NCBI RefSeq assembly: GCF_011043545.1
Contig: NZ_JAAKGP010000014.1
Location: 1-64,000 of the forward strand
Source of the DNA: Rhodobacter sp. SGA-6-6
GTDB lineage: Bacteria; Pseudomonadota; Alphaproteobacteria; Rhodobacterales; Rhodobacteraceae
Direction: 5' to 3'
Length of the DNA stretch: 64,000 bases
This document shows positions 52,218-60,726 of the stretch, in pieces. Under the pieces are notes generated by a model. It saw only the letters and a list, made by a program, of their open reading frames with translations. It was not told where the DNA came from and made no database searches. Position 1 is the stretch's first letter. Each line of letters begins with the position of its first letter. The translations under genes were made by a program, and so were the position numbers.

Positions 52218-53270
52218 ATGACCCGTTTCGCCACCCTTCTTTCCGGGGCCGCCACCGCGGTTGCCCTTGCCACCGCCGCGCAGGCCGCCGACCCCGAGCT
52301 GACCATCCTCGACTGGGCGGGCTGGGAGATCGACGGCGCCCTGACCCCCTATGTGGAAAAGCACGGCCAGAAGCCGACCTATTCCTTCTATGCCGATGAC
52401 GACGAGGCCTTCCAGAAGGTCTCCTCCGGCTTCAAGGCCGATGCGGTCCATCCCTGCCCGGGCGCGGTGCCGCGCTACCGCGCCGCCGGGCTGATCGAGC
52501 CCTGGGACACCTCGAAGGTGGAAGCCTTCGCCAACATCGACCCCAGCCTCTTCGAGTCGCACCACATCAAGGACGACCAGGGCGTGTGGTTCCTGCCGTT
52601 CGACTTCGCCTATACCGCCATCGCCTACAACACCACCGAGGTGCCGGAAGAGGACGTCCAGTCGCTGGAGGTGTTCAAGAACCCGAAATACGCCGGCCGC
52701 ATCTCGATCTCGGACAACTCGGACGACGTCTGGGCGCTGGCCTTCCTGGCGACCGGCGTGACCTCCTGGGAGAACGTGACCGACGAGCAGGTCGCCGCCG
52801 CCGCCGAATGGCTGCGCGAAGTGGCGCCGAACGTGCGCTCCTGGTGGTCCGACCCGTCGGAGCTGTCGCAGGCGATGGCCTCGGGCGAGATTCTGGTGGC
52901 CTGGTCCTGGAACGATCCCGTCGCGATCCTGCAGGCCGACAACTTCCCGGTCGGCTTCAACCGCGCGCCGAAGGAAGGCTCCACCACCTTCTTCTGCGGC
53001 TTCGTCAACATGAAGGACGGCCCGGGCAACGAGGACAAGGTCTACGACTGGGTGAACTCGATGTATGCCCCGTCCTCGGCGGCGCCGATCCTGGAAGCCA
53101 TCGGCTATGCCAATACCAACCCCGAGGCGATGGCCACCATCCCGGAAGCGGACCTGAAGGGCGCCTTCGTCGACAAGATCGACACCACCCTGTTCCTGCA
53201 GACCCCGATGGAGCCCGAGCTGCGCGACAAGCTGGTCGAGGAGTTCGAGCTGATCAAGTCGGGCTTCTGA
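52218..53270 (+). CDS. Polyamine-type ABC transporter solute-binding protein
   Basis: A 350-residue periplasmic binding protein of the spermidine/putrescine class. A signal peptide ends at ATAAQAAD (about residue 23). LTILDWAGWEIDGALTPYVEK, FLPFDFAYTAIAYNT and FCGFVNMKDGPGNEDKVYDW are typical. Binding residues cannot be named with certainty. No permease or ATPase gene follows: the next gene is an aminotransferase-like enzyme after a strong terminator, so its transporter lies elsewhere. Confidence 0.83.
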   Translation: MTRFATLLSGAATAVALATAAQAADPELTILDWAGWEIDGALTPYVEKHGQKPTYSFYADDDEAFQKVSSGFKADAVHPCPGAVPRYRAAGLIEPWDTSKVEAFANIDPSLFESHHIKDDQGVWFLPFDFAYTAIAYNTTEVPEEDVQSLEVFKNPKYAGRISISDNSDDVWALAFLATGVTSWENVTDEQVAAAAEWLREVAPNVRSWWSDPSELSQAMASGEILVAWSWNDPVAILQADNFPVGFNRAPKEGSTTFFCGFVNMKDGPGNEDKVYDWVNSMYAPSSAAPILEAIGYANTNPEAMATIPEADLKGAFVDKIDTTLFLQTPMEPELRDKLVEEFELIKSGF

Positions 53271-53288
53271 TCCCGGCCTTGCGGCCAA

Positions 53289-53324
53289 GGGCGCCCGGGG
53301 GAAACCCCGGGCGCCTTTTCTTTT
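53289..53324 (+). terminator. Intrinsic terminator after the solute-binding protein gene
   Basis: A perfect 11-bp stem GGCGCCCGGGG / CCCCGGGCGCC with a GAAA loop is followed by TTTTCTTTT. Confidence 0.93.
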
Positions 53325-53495
53325 GGGGGATTGCCGGGCGCGGGGGCGGGCGCTATGCCTGTTGCCGATGCCGGGACGCCCCGGCTCTGGCCCGCGGGGA
53401 GACAACCGCGGGTCTGGCTGGAAGACCCGGCCTGCGGACCGGGATTTCCCGCCTCGCGCGGGCGTCCGGCCGCGGCCCCAAGATGGAGCCGCCCG

Positions 53496-54722
53496 ATGGC
53501 GCTTGACCTGACCTTCGTCCGCTCGCAATTCCCGGCGTTTTCGTCGCCGGTACTGTCCTCGCACGCCTTCTTCGAGAACGCGGGCGGCAGCTATCCCTGC
53601 CGGCAGGTGGTGGAGCGGCTGACCCGCTTCTACACCGACCGCAAGGTGCAGCCCTACGGACCCTATCCGGGGGCGCAGGCCGGCGGGGCCGAGATGGACG
53701 AGGCGCGACAGCGGCTGGCGGCGATGATGGGCGTGGCGGGGGAGGAGGTCTCCTTCGGGCCCTCCACCAGCGCCAACACCTATGTGCTGGCCCAGGCGGT
53801 GCGGAAATGGCTGGCGGGGACCGATGGCGCGGTGGTGGTGACCGACCAGGACCACGAGGCCAATTCCGGCGTCTGGCGGCGCCTGGCCGAGGAGGGGATC
53901 GAGGTCCGCGACTGGAAGCTGGACCCCGCCACCGGCTCTTTGGACCCTGCCGACCTGGGCAGGCTCATGGCCGACGGCAAGGTGCGGCTGGTCTGCTTCC
54001 CGCATTGCTCCAACGTCATCGCCGAGGTGAACGATGTGGCGGCGATCTGCGCCATGGCAAAGGCGGCGGGGGCGCGGACGGTGGTGGACGGCGTCAGCTA
54101 CGCGCCGCACGGCTTCCCGGACATCCCGGCGCTGGGGCCCGATGTCTACCTGTTCTCGGCCTACAAGACATATGGACCCCATCAGGGCATCATGGTGATC
54201 GCCCGCGATTTCGGCATGGAGCTGCCGGGGCAGGGGCATTTCTTCAACCACGGCACGCTTTACAAGCGCCACACCCCCGCCGGCCCGGATCATGCCCAGG
54301 TGGCGGCCTGCGCCGGCATGGCGGATTACATCGACGCGCTGGCGGCGCATCATGGCGTGACCGGCGACCCGGCGGCGCGCAACCGCGGCGTGCACGACCT
54401 GATGCGGGCGCAGGAGGAAGCGGTGATCCAGCCGCTGCTCGACTACCTCTCCGCCCGCAACGACCTGCGGCTGATCGGCCCGCGCGAGGCGGCGCGGCGC
54501 GCGCCCACCGTGGCGGTGGAACTGGACCGCGCGGCGGAGCCGGTGTCCGAGGATCTGGGCCGCAACGGCATCGCCTGCTGGGCCGGCGATTTCTACGCCG
54601 TGCGCCCGCTGGCCGCGCTGGGGATCGACCGCGAGAAGGGCGTGCTGCGGATGTCTGCGGTGCATTACACCGGCGCCGAGGAGGTCGCGCGCCTGATCGC
54701 CGCACTGGACCGGGTGCTGTAG
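53496..54722 (+). CDS. Class V aminotransferase / cysteine desulfurase-like protein
   Basis: A 408-residue PLP enzyme. The cofactor lysine is Lys224 in LFSAYKTYGPHQG, with DQDHEANSGVWRRL (about 118-131) and VVDGVSYAPHG (about 196-206) as the PLP-binding pieces. SHAFFENAGGSYPCRQV is the usual start. The catalytic-loop cysteine of true cysteine desulfurases is not evident, so the reaction is unknown. The start MALDLTFVRS was chosen because longer frames run through non-coding DNA. Confidence 0.8.
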   Translation: MALDLTFVRSQFPAFSSPVLSSHAFFENAGGSYPCRQVVERLTRFYTDRKVQPYGPYPGAQAGGAEMDEARQRLAAMMGVAGEEVSFGPSTSANTYVLAQAVRKWLAGTDGAVVVTDQDHEANSGVWRRLAEEGIEVRDWKLDPATGSLDPADLGRLMADGKVRLVCFPHCSNVIAEVNDVAAICAMAKAAGARTVVDGVSYAPHGFPDIPALGPDVYLFSAYKTYGPHQGIMVIARDFGMELPGQGHFFNHGTLYKRHTPAGPDHAQVAACAGMADYIDALAAHHGVTGDPAARNRGVHDLMRAQEEAVIQPLLDYLSARNDLRLIGPREAARRAPTVAVELDRAAEPVSEDLGRNGIACWAGDFYAVRPLAALGIDREKGVLRMSAVHYTGAEEVARLIAALDRVL

Positions 54723-54739
54723 CTGTCGAAAGGAGCGGC

Positions 54740-54905
54740 TGCCGCCGCAAGCCTTATCGTGGCGGCTGACGGAGTCCCTTCGCGGCTGCTGTCGGACTGA
54801 TGGGGGCATTCTGCCCCCAAACCCCCTGAGGATATTTATCTCCAGAAAGAGGATGAGCCCTTCCTCCTCTTTCTGGAGATAAATATCCCCGCCGGAGGCT
54901 CCGGC
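54740..54905 (-). repeat. Repeat family B, copy 3 (inverted)
   Basis: In the 299-bp gap before cfa. It has GGCTGCCGCCGCAAGCC, GGGGGCATTCTGCCCCC, CCTGAGGATATTTATC, the CCAGAAAGAGGA hairpin and ATATCCCCGCCGGAGG, in the same order as copy 2. Confidence 0.85.
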
Positions 54906-55021
54906 GGCGGCAGCGGGCGGGGCTGTGCAGGTCCGGCGCCCCCGATCGCGCGAGGGGCTTGAGCCGCGGGCCGGTTTCGTGGAAGCTGCCCGCGCAAGTC
55001 TGGCATCCGCGGGGTGGAACG

Positions 55022-56239
55022 ATGGGTGTAGTGACGACCGTCCGGGGCGAGCCGAACCTGCCGCGCTATTTCGCCGCGGTGTTCGAGGTCGCATCGCAGC
55101 TGGCCGAGGGCCGGCTGGACTTCGTTTTCGCCGATGGCCGCCGGTTCCGCTGCGAGGGCAAGGCCCCGGGCGAGGCGGCCGAGATCGTGGTGAAGAACCC
55201 CGACCTCTTCGCCCGCATGGTGCGCGAGGGCGAACTCGGCTTCTGCGAGGCCTATCTGGACGGCTGGTGGGAGACCCCGGACCTGCAGGCCCTGCTCGAC
55301 CTGGTGCTGCGGCCGGCCAACCTGGTGGTGGGCGACGGCTATCCCGGGCAGGCGCTGGTGCGGGCCTGGGAACGCTTCCGCTTCTGGCTGCAGGGCAACA
55401 GCAAGCGGCAGGCGAAGAAGAACATCGCCGCGCATTACGACCTGGGCAACGGGTTCTACCGGCTCTGGCTGGACGACAGCATGACCTATTCCTCGGCGAT
55501 CTTCGCCTCGCCCCAGGACAGCCTGGAGGCGGCGCAGGAGCGCAAATACGCCTCGATGGTGGACCGAATGGGGGTCGGCCCCGGCGACCACGTGCTGGAG
55601 ATCGGCTGCGGCTGGGGCGGTTTCGCCGAATATGCCGCCGGCAAGCGCGGGCTGAAGGTGACGGCGCTGACGATCAGCCAGGCGCAGCACGATTTCGCGG
55701 TGGAGCGCATTGCCCGCGCCGGTCTGGCCGACCGGGTGGAGATCCGGCTGCAGGACTACCGCGACGAGACCGGGCGCTACGACGGCATCGCCTCTATCGA
55801 GATGTTCGAGGCGGTGGGCGAGAAATACTGGCCCGCCTATTTCCGCACCCTGCACGACCGGCTGGAGCCGGGCCGCCGTGCCGTGCTGCAGGTGATCACC
55901 CTGGCCGAGGAACGCTGGGAAAGCTATCGCCGCAACGTCGACTTCATCCAGAAATACATCTTCCCCGGCGGGATGCTGCCCACCCCCCTGCGCCTGCGGG
56001 AAGAGGGGCTGCGGGCGGGCCTTGCCGTCCGCGACGCGATCACCTTCGGCGAAAGCTACAGCCTGACGCTGCGGCGCTGGCGCGAGACCTTCACCGCCCG
56101 CTGGGACGAGATCCGCCGCCTGGGCTTCGACGACCGCTTCCGCCGGATGTGGGATTTCTACCTGACCTCTTGCGCGGGGGCCTTCCACGGCGGAAACTGC
56201 GACGTGACGCAGATCACCTTCAGCCGACCGGACCCCTGA
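55022..56239 (+). CDS. cfa: Cyclopropane-fatty-acyl-phospholipid synthase
   Basis: A 405-residue SAM-dependent enzyme that converts unsaturated acyl chains in phospholipids to cyclopropane rings. The N-terminal lipid-binding half (about 1-120) has LGFCEAYLDGWWETPDL. The SAM loop VLEIGCGWGGFAEYAA is near residue 188, followed by GLKVTALTISQAQHDFA and SIEMFEAVGEKYW. The start MGVVTTVRGE is the ATG nearest GGGGTGGAACG. It is followed by trgA with no gap. Such enzymes are induced in stress or stationary phase; no regulation is visible. Confidence 0.93.
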   Translation: MGVVTTVRGEPNLPRYFAAVFEVASQLAEGRLDFVFADGRRFRCEGKAPGEAAEIVVKNPDLFARMVREGELGFCEAYLDGWWETPDLQALLDLVLRPANLVVGDGYPGQALVRAWERFRFWLQGNSKRQAKKNIAAHYDLGNGFYRLWLDDSMTYSSAIFASPQDSLEAAQERKYASMVDRMGVGPGDHVLEIGCGWGGFAEYAAGKRGLKVTALTISQAQHDFAVERIARAGLADRVEIRLQDYRDETGRYDGIASIEMFEAVGEKYWPAYFRTLHDRLEPGRRAVLQVITLAEERWESYRRNVDFIQKYIFPGGMLPTPLRLREEGLRAGLAVRDAITFGESYSLTLRRWRETFTARWDEIRRLGFDDRFRRMWDFYLTSCAGAFHGGNCDVTQITFSRPDP

Positions 56240-56680
56240 ATGCCGACCACAGCCAAGCTCGTCGCCGCCGTCCTCTTCGCTCTGATCGGCTGGCTGGCGG
56301 CCAATGCCCATGTGCCGGCGCTGGGCGAGAATGCCGCCATCGGCTGGTTCCGCGAGATCACCGCGCTGATCGGGCTTCTGGTCGGCTGGCGCACCATGGG
56401 GTCGCTGGTCGGGCAGGGCTATGCCGATGCGGTGGGGGCCGGCCTGCGCAGCTCGGTCACGCTGGTGTTCTTCGCGCTGCTGCTGTTCTCGACCTGGCTG
56501 ATGTTTGGCCAGACCCAGAAGATGGCCTATGACGGGCCGATGGAGGCGGTGCTGGGCGTTTTCGACTTCATGCTGCAACAGGGCCGCAAGATGCTGGTGC
56601 CCGGCGTGCTGGGGGTGCTGGTGATCGGCGGCGCGCTGGCCGGCGTGCTGACGGAATGGGCCGCGCGGCGCTGGCGGTGA
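56240..56680 (+). CDS. trgA: Tellurite-resistance protein TrgA
   Basis: A 146-residue membrane protein with four hydrophobic segments (about 4-21, 37-52, 70-88 and 115-138). WFREITALIGLLVGWRTMG and SSVTLVFFALLLFSTWLMF match TrgA of Rhodobacter sphaeroides, where trgAB raises tellurite resistance. It begins directly after the cfa stop codon and runs into trgB. The mechanism is unknown. Confidence 0.9.
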   Translation: MPTTAKLVAAVLFALIGWLAANAHVPALGENAAIGWFREITALIGLLVGWRTMGSLVGQGYADAVGAGLRSSVTLVFFALLLFSTWLMFGQTQKMAYDGPMEAVLGVFDFMLQQGRKMLVPGVLGVLVIGGALAGVLTEWAARRWR

Positions 56681-56682
56681 GC

Positions 56683-57576
56683 ATGTCCCCCGAACTGGAA
56701 GCCCTGGTGCGGGGCGAGGCGCCCGCCGAGGCGGAGGCGCGGCTGGCCTTCTGGCGGGCGGCGACCGGCGGGCTGGCCGCCCCGGATGCCGCGGTGGAAC
56801 TGCGGCTCGCGGCCGACATCGTGGCGCTTTACGGCAAGGTCCCGGCCGAGCGGCTGCGGGCGCGGCGCGGGTCGATGCTGGTGCGCGCCGCCTCGGCGCT
56901 GCGGGCGGCGGAGAGCCCGGCACCGCAGGGGCTGCGCCGGGCGGCGGGGCCGGCGGATTTCTCCCGCAGCGGGCTGCAGGTGCCCTTCGCCGGCTTCTTC
57001 TCGACCGAGGTCTTCGACCTGCGCTTCCGCCGCTTCGACGGCACGCAAAGCCCGGTGCTGTCGCGCGAGGTCTTCATCGGCGCCGATGCGGTGACGGTGC
57101 TGCCCTGGGACCCGGTCCGCGACCGGGTGCTGGTGGTGGAGCAGATCCGCACTGGGCCGCTGGCGCGCGGCGAGGCCAATCCCTGGCAGCTGGAGCCGGT
57201 GGCCGGCCGCATCGACGCCGGCGAGACGCCGGAGCAGGCGGCGCGGCGCGAGGCGCTGGAGGAGGCGGGCCTCGTCCTCGGCCCGCTGGAGAAGGTGGCG
57301 GAATATTATCCAACCACCTCGGCCTTCTCGGAATACCTTTACTCCTACGTCGCGCCCTGCGACCTGCCGGACGGGGCGGCGGGGGTATTCGGCCTGGCCG
57401 AGGAGGCCGAGGACATCCGCGGCCATCTGGTGGATTTCGCCGACCTGGTGGCGCGGATGGATGCGGGCGAGTTGGGCAATGCGCCGATGATCCTGACGCT
57501 GCACTGGCTGATCCGCCACCGCGACCGGCTGCGGGCCGAAGCGGCGGCGACCGGCGGAGGCCGGTCGGCAATTTGA
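56683..57576 (+). CDS. trgB: Nudix hydrolase TrgB
   Basis: A 297-residue protein. The C-terminal Nudix domain has AGRIDAGETPEQAARREALE and then EAGLVLG, fitting the G-x5-E-x7-REUXEEXGU box, so an ADP-ribose pyrophosphatase activity is likely. The N-terminal 100 residues are Ala/Leu/Glu-rich and separate TrgB from plain Nudix enzymes. The start could be GTG at 56677 (overlapping the trgA stop as GTGA) or ATG at 56683; both give the same protein apart from two residues. The end lies 70 bp before the GntR gene. Confidence 0.88.
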   Translation: MSPELEALVRGEAPAEAEARLAFWRAATGGLAAPDAAVELRLAADIVALYGKVPAERLRARRGSMLVRAASALRAAESPAPQGLRRAAGPADFSRSGLQVPFAGFFSTEVFDLRFRRFDGTQSPVLSREVFIGADAVTVLPWDPVRDRVLVVEQIRTGPLARGEANPWQLEPVAGRIDAGETPEQAARREALEEAGLVLGPLEKVAEYYPTTSAFSEYLYSYVAPCDLPDGAAGVFGLAEEAEDIRGHLVDFADLVARMDAGELGNAPMILTLHWLIRHRDRLRAEAAATGGGRSAI

Positions 57577-57646
57577 TCACATCTTGATTGTGCCGCGCCG
57601 AGGGGCAAGACTGGCCGCCAGCCCGGAGGGCAGCTTGGGGGGCGCG

Positions 57647-58348
57647 ATGAACGCGGGCAGCGGAACCAGAGCCATGGCGGAGGGCGGCGCGGGCGGGCGC
57701 GACCGCAAGGTGCCCTCGCACGAGGTCACCTATGCCCGCCTGCGCGACATGATCCTTTACGGCCATCTCGCCCCCGGCCAGCCGGTGACGATCCAGGGCC
57801 TGATCCAGGACCTCGGCGCCGGCATGACCCCGGTGCGCGAGGCGATCCGCCGGCTGACCGCCGAGGGGGCGCTGCTGCCGCAGGGCAACCGCCGGGTGGC
57901 GGTGCCGCCGATGACGCTCGCCATGCTGGACCAGGTGGCCTTCGCCCGGCTGGCGATCGAGCCGAAGCTGGCCGAACTGGCCGCCGCCCATCTGACCCCG
58001 GCGCTGATCGACCGGCTGGAGGCGGCGGATGCCGAGGTCAACCGCGCCATCGGCACCGGCAATATCCCGGCCTATCTGGCCGCCAACCATGCCTTCCATT
58101 TCGCGCTTTACGAGGCCTCCGAGGCGCCGGTGCTGGTGGACATGGCGCGGTCGCTGTGGCTGCGGGCGGGGCCGAGCCTGCGGGCGGTGATCGGCCGCTA
58201 CGGCCGCGCGGCGATGCCCGACCGCCATTCCGAGGCGCTGGAGGCGATGCGCCGGGGCGATGCCGCCGCGGTGGCCCAGGCGGTGGAGCGCGACATCCAG
58301 CAGGGTGTGGACCATGTGCGCCAGGCCCTGGCGGAAGCGCCGGACTGA
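57647..58348 (+). CDS. GntR-family regulator (FadR type)
   Basis: A 233-residue regulator. The winged helix-turn-helix (about 20-85) has YARLRDMILYGHLAPGQPVT and GMTPVREAIRRLTAEGAL; the C-terminal all-helical FCD domain has FARLAIEPKLAELAA, NHAFHFALYEASEAPVL and DRHSEALEAMRRGD, with histidines that usually bind a metal. The start MNAGSGTRAM follows GGAGGGCAGC. The effector and target are unknown; the trg genes upstream are tandem on the same strand. Confidence 0.85.
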   Translation: MNAGSGTRAMAEGGAGGRDRKVPSHEVTYARLRDMILYGHLAPGQPVTIQGLIQDLGAGMTPVREAIRRLTAEGALLPQGNRRVAVPPMTLAMLDQVAFARLAIEPKLAELAAAHLTPALIDRLEAADAEVNRAIGTGNIPAYLAANHAFHFALYEASEAPVLVDMARSLWLRAGPSLRAVIGRYGRAAMPDRHSEALEAMRRGDAAAVAQAVERDIQQGVDHVRQALAEAPD

Positions 58349-58358
58349 ACCGCCGCCA

Positions 58359-58460
58359 TATTGCGCGGCTTGCGCCGCAAGCCTTTCCTCTCGTCGTCGC
58401 GCCTTCGCGCTCCTCCTCGGCGCCGGGGGTTCCACCCCCGGAGTATTTGGACCAAGGTGA
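58359..58460 (+). repeat. Repeat family B, shorter relative
   Basis: Begins TATTGCGCGGCTTGCGCCGC, as in copy 1, then diverges to CCTCCTCGGCGCCGGGGGTT, CCACCCCCGGAGTATTTGGA and CCAAGGTGAAATGG. It lies between the GntR gene and the convergent TetR gene. Confidence 0.7.
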
Positions 58461-58482
58461 AATGGCGGGGCCGCGAGGGCGG

Positions 58483-59127
58483 TCAGACGGGGGCGGGTGT
58501 CGTGGCCTGCGGCGCCGCAGGCCGATCCAGCGGGCCGAGGACGGAGTCGAAGAAGCTGTAGCAGGCGTCCCGCGCCGCCTCGCGCGACAGCATGGTCTTG
58601 TCGATCCCTTGTTCCAGCCAGAGCCCGTCCGACAGCGCCACGAACAGCACCGCCACCGCCCGGGCGTCCAGCTTGCGGCCGCGGGCTTCGGCCTCGGCTG
58701 CAACGGCGCGCTCGACGGTGGCCAGCAGGTCCAGGTAGCGTTGGCGGTGGACCTCGCGCAGTTCGGGGTTGTTGGCGATCTCGCCCCAGAGCGCCAGCCA
58801 GATCCGCAAGCTGTCGGGGTTGAACACCGCGGGGTCGAAGTTGGCGTCCACCAGCGTCGCCAGATCGGGCTCCGGCCGGCCCTCGGGCGCGACCACGGCG
58901 GTGAAGCGGTCATACATCGTGGCATAGACCGCGGCGAGAAGCCCGTTCTTCGAGCCGAAGTGATGGGTGATCAGCCCGCGCGAGGCATTGGCCTCGCGGC
59001 AGATGTTGTCCACGGTGAAGGCGGTGATGCCGCCGCGGGCCAGACAGGCGAGGCCGGCCTCGACCAGCATCGCGCCTCGGGTCTCGCTGGAGTAGCGGCG
59101 GTAGCGGGGGCCTTCGGGTTTGGTCAT
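58483..59127 (-). CDS. TetR-family regulator (BetI-like)
   Basis: A 214-residue repressor. The DNA-binding region is TVDNICREANASRGLITHHFGSKNGLL (given as segments: FTVDNICREANASRGL and THHFGSKNGLL) near residues 37-66. The C-terminal ligand domain resembles BetI (NPELREVHRQRYLDLL, FVALSDGLWLEQGID). It is 48 bp downstream of the solute-binding protein gene and may control the transporter operon. Confidence 0.85.
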   Translation of the reverse strand: MTKPEGPRYRRYSSETRGAMLVEAGLACLARGGITAFTVDNICREANASRGLITHHFGSKNGLLAAVYATMYDRFTAVVAPEGRPEPDLATLVDANFDPAVFNPDSLRIWLALWGEIANNPELREVHRQRYLDLLATVERAVAAEAEARGRKLDARAVAVLFVALSDGLWLEQGIDKTMLSREAARDACYSFFDSVLGPLDRPAAPQATTPAPV

Positions 59128-59175
59128 GCGGGGCCTTTGTCGGGGGGCGCGGGAGGTGTCCGCGCCCCGGTTGGG

Positions 59176-60726
59176 TCAGCTTGCGGTGAAGCGCGTCGGG
59201 TCGGGGTGGCCGTCGGGCAGGATCACCGGCTTCAGGTTGGCGTCGTGAATCGCAAGATAAGGCTCGAAGCAGATGAAGATGAAGCCCCCGGAGTCCTCCA
59301 TCAGGTCCTCCATGCGGTGGAACATCTCCGCCCGCGCGGTTTCGTCCTGTTCGGTCAGGGATTTCTGGTAGAGCTCCTCGTATTCCGCACTGTCGAAGAA
59401 GGACCAGTTGTAGATGCCGATCTGGTCGGGGCGGAACCAGACCAGGTTCTCGGTCGGGTCCACCCCGCCGGCGAAGTTCATCAGCACCAGCTCGATCGAC
59501 TTGTAGCCCTCGCCCTGGGTCTTGTCGCCGAGCGCCCAATAGGCGGCGTCCTCGGTCGGCTGGATCTCGATGGTGATCCCGGCCTCGGCCAGGCTGGCCT
59601 GGATGATCTGCGCGGTGGCGAGCGACACCGAATCCGGCGTGCAGTAGAGGTTCAGGGTCAGCCCCTCGGCCCCGGCCTCGGACAGCAGCGCCTGCGCCTT
59701 GGCGACATCGCGGGTGGCGATCTTGTTGGCGGGCCGGGAATAGGGGGTGCCGGGCTGGATCACCCCGGTGGACCGCTCGGTCAGCCCGCCATAGGCGCCC
59801 TGCAGCACCGCCTCGCCGTCATAGGCATACTGGATCGCCTGGCGGACGCGCAGGTCCTTCAGCGGCTCCGCGTTCATGTTGATGGTCAGCCAGACATAGC
59901 GGGTGGAGGCGGCCTCGATCAGGGCGGAGCCCTCGGGCGGGTTGGCCTTCAGGTCGGCGGCCGAGGCGACGGCGACGCGGGTGAAGTCGAAGGCATCGGC
60001 CTCGTAGGCCAGAAGCGCGGCCTGGTCGTCGGTGACGATGTAGATCTCCACCGTGTCGAACTGCGGCTTCTCCAGCGGCCAGTCGGGGTTGCGCTTCAGC
60101 GTGACCTTGGCGTTCTGCTCCCAGGCATCGAAGAGATAGGGCCCGCATTGCGCCGGCATCTCGGTGGTGAAGCTGCCGCCCGCGGCCTCGGTCGCCGCCT
60201 TGCAGACCAGATGGCCGCCGTAATAGGGCAGCGCGATCACCTCGAAGGGCTTGAAGGCCTCGGTCAGGTGCAGGATGCCGGACTTCTCGCCCGTCACCTC
60301 GACATGGTCGAGCTTCTCGAACTGGTAGGCCCAGGCGGAGTCCGACCCCTTGATCCGCTCGAAGGAATATTTCACGTCCTCGGCGGTGACCGGGCCGAAA
60401 TCGCCGGTCCATTTCAGCCCGTCGTGCAGGCTGAAGGCCAGCGTGGTGGGGCTGGTCCATTCGTATTCCTTCGCGGCGTAGGGGACGACCTGATGCCCCT
60501 CGCGCATGTCGGGGATGCGGCAGAGGGTGACGGTGCACATCCGCGGGATGATGTCGTCCAGCTCGCCGATCTCGCCGAAGGGGTCGAGGACCTGGAAGTC
60601 CGAGGTGACGCGGATGCGCAACGTGCTGCCATCCGCCGCCCAGGCGAGTTTCGGCGCGCTGGCCAGCGTGGCAAGGAAGGCGCCCCCGGCTGCAAGGAAG
60701 CCGCGGCGGTCGGTGCTCCAGTTCAT
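59176..60726 (-). CDS. ABC transporter solute-binding protein, family 5 (peptide/nickel type)
   Basis: A 516-residue periplasmic protein with a twin-arginine-type signal: TDRRGFLAAGGAFLATLAS, then cleavage near AWAAD. YEWTSPTTLAFSLHDGLKWTG (as segments), the family region VTAEDVKYSFERIK and IQYAYDGEAVLQG are typical of DppA/OppA proteins. The substrate could be a short peptide, an opine or another cation. It overlaps the upstream ATPase by four bases. Confidence 0.88.
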   Translation of the reverse strand: MNWSTDRRGFLAAGGAFLATLASAPKLAWAADGSTLRIRVTSDFQVLDPFGEIGELDDIIPRMCTVTLCRIPDMREGHQVVPYAAKEYEWTSPTTLAFSLHDGLKWTGDFGPVTAEDVKYSFERIKGSDSAWAYQFEKLDHVEVTGEKSGILHLTEAFKPFEVIALPYYGGHLVCKAATEAAGGSFTTEMPAQCGPYLFDAWEQNAKVTLKRNPDWPLEKPQFDTVEIYIVTDDQAALLAYEADAFDFTRVAVASAADLKANPPEGSALIEAASTRYVWLTINMNAEPLKDLRVRQAIQYAYDGEAVLQGAYGGLTERSTGVIQPGTPYSRPANKIATRDVAKAQALLSEAGAEGLTLNLYCTPDSVSLATAQIIQASLAEAGITIEIQPTEDAAYWALGDKTQGEGYKSIELVLMNFAGGVDPTENLVWFRPDQIGIYNWSFFDSAEYEELYQKSLTEQDETARAEMFHRMEDLMEDSGGFIFICFEPYLAIHDANLKPVILPDGHPDPTRFTAS

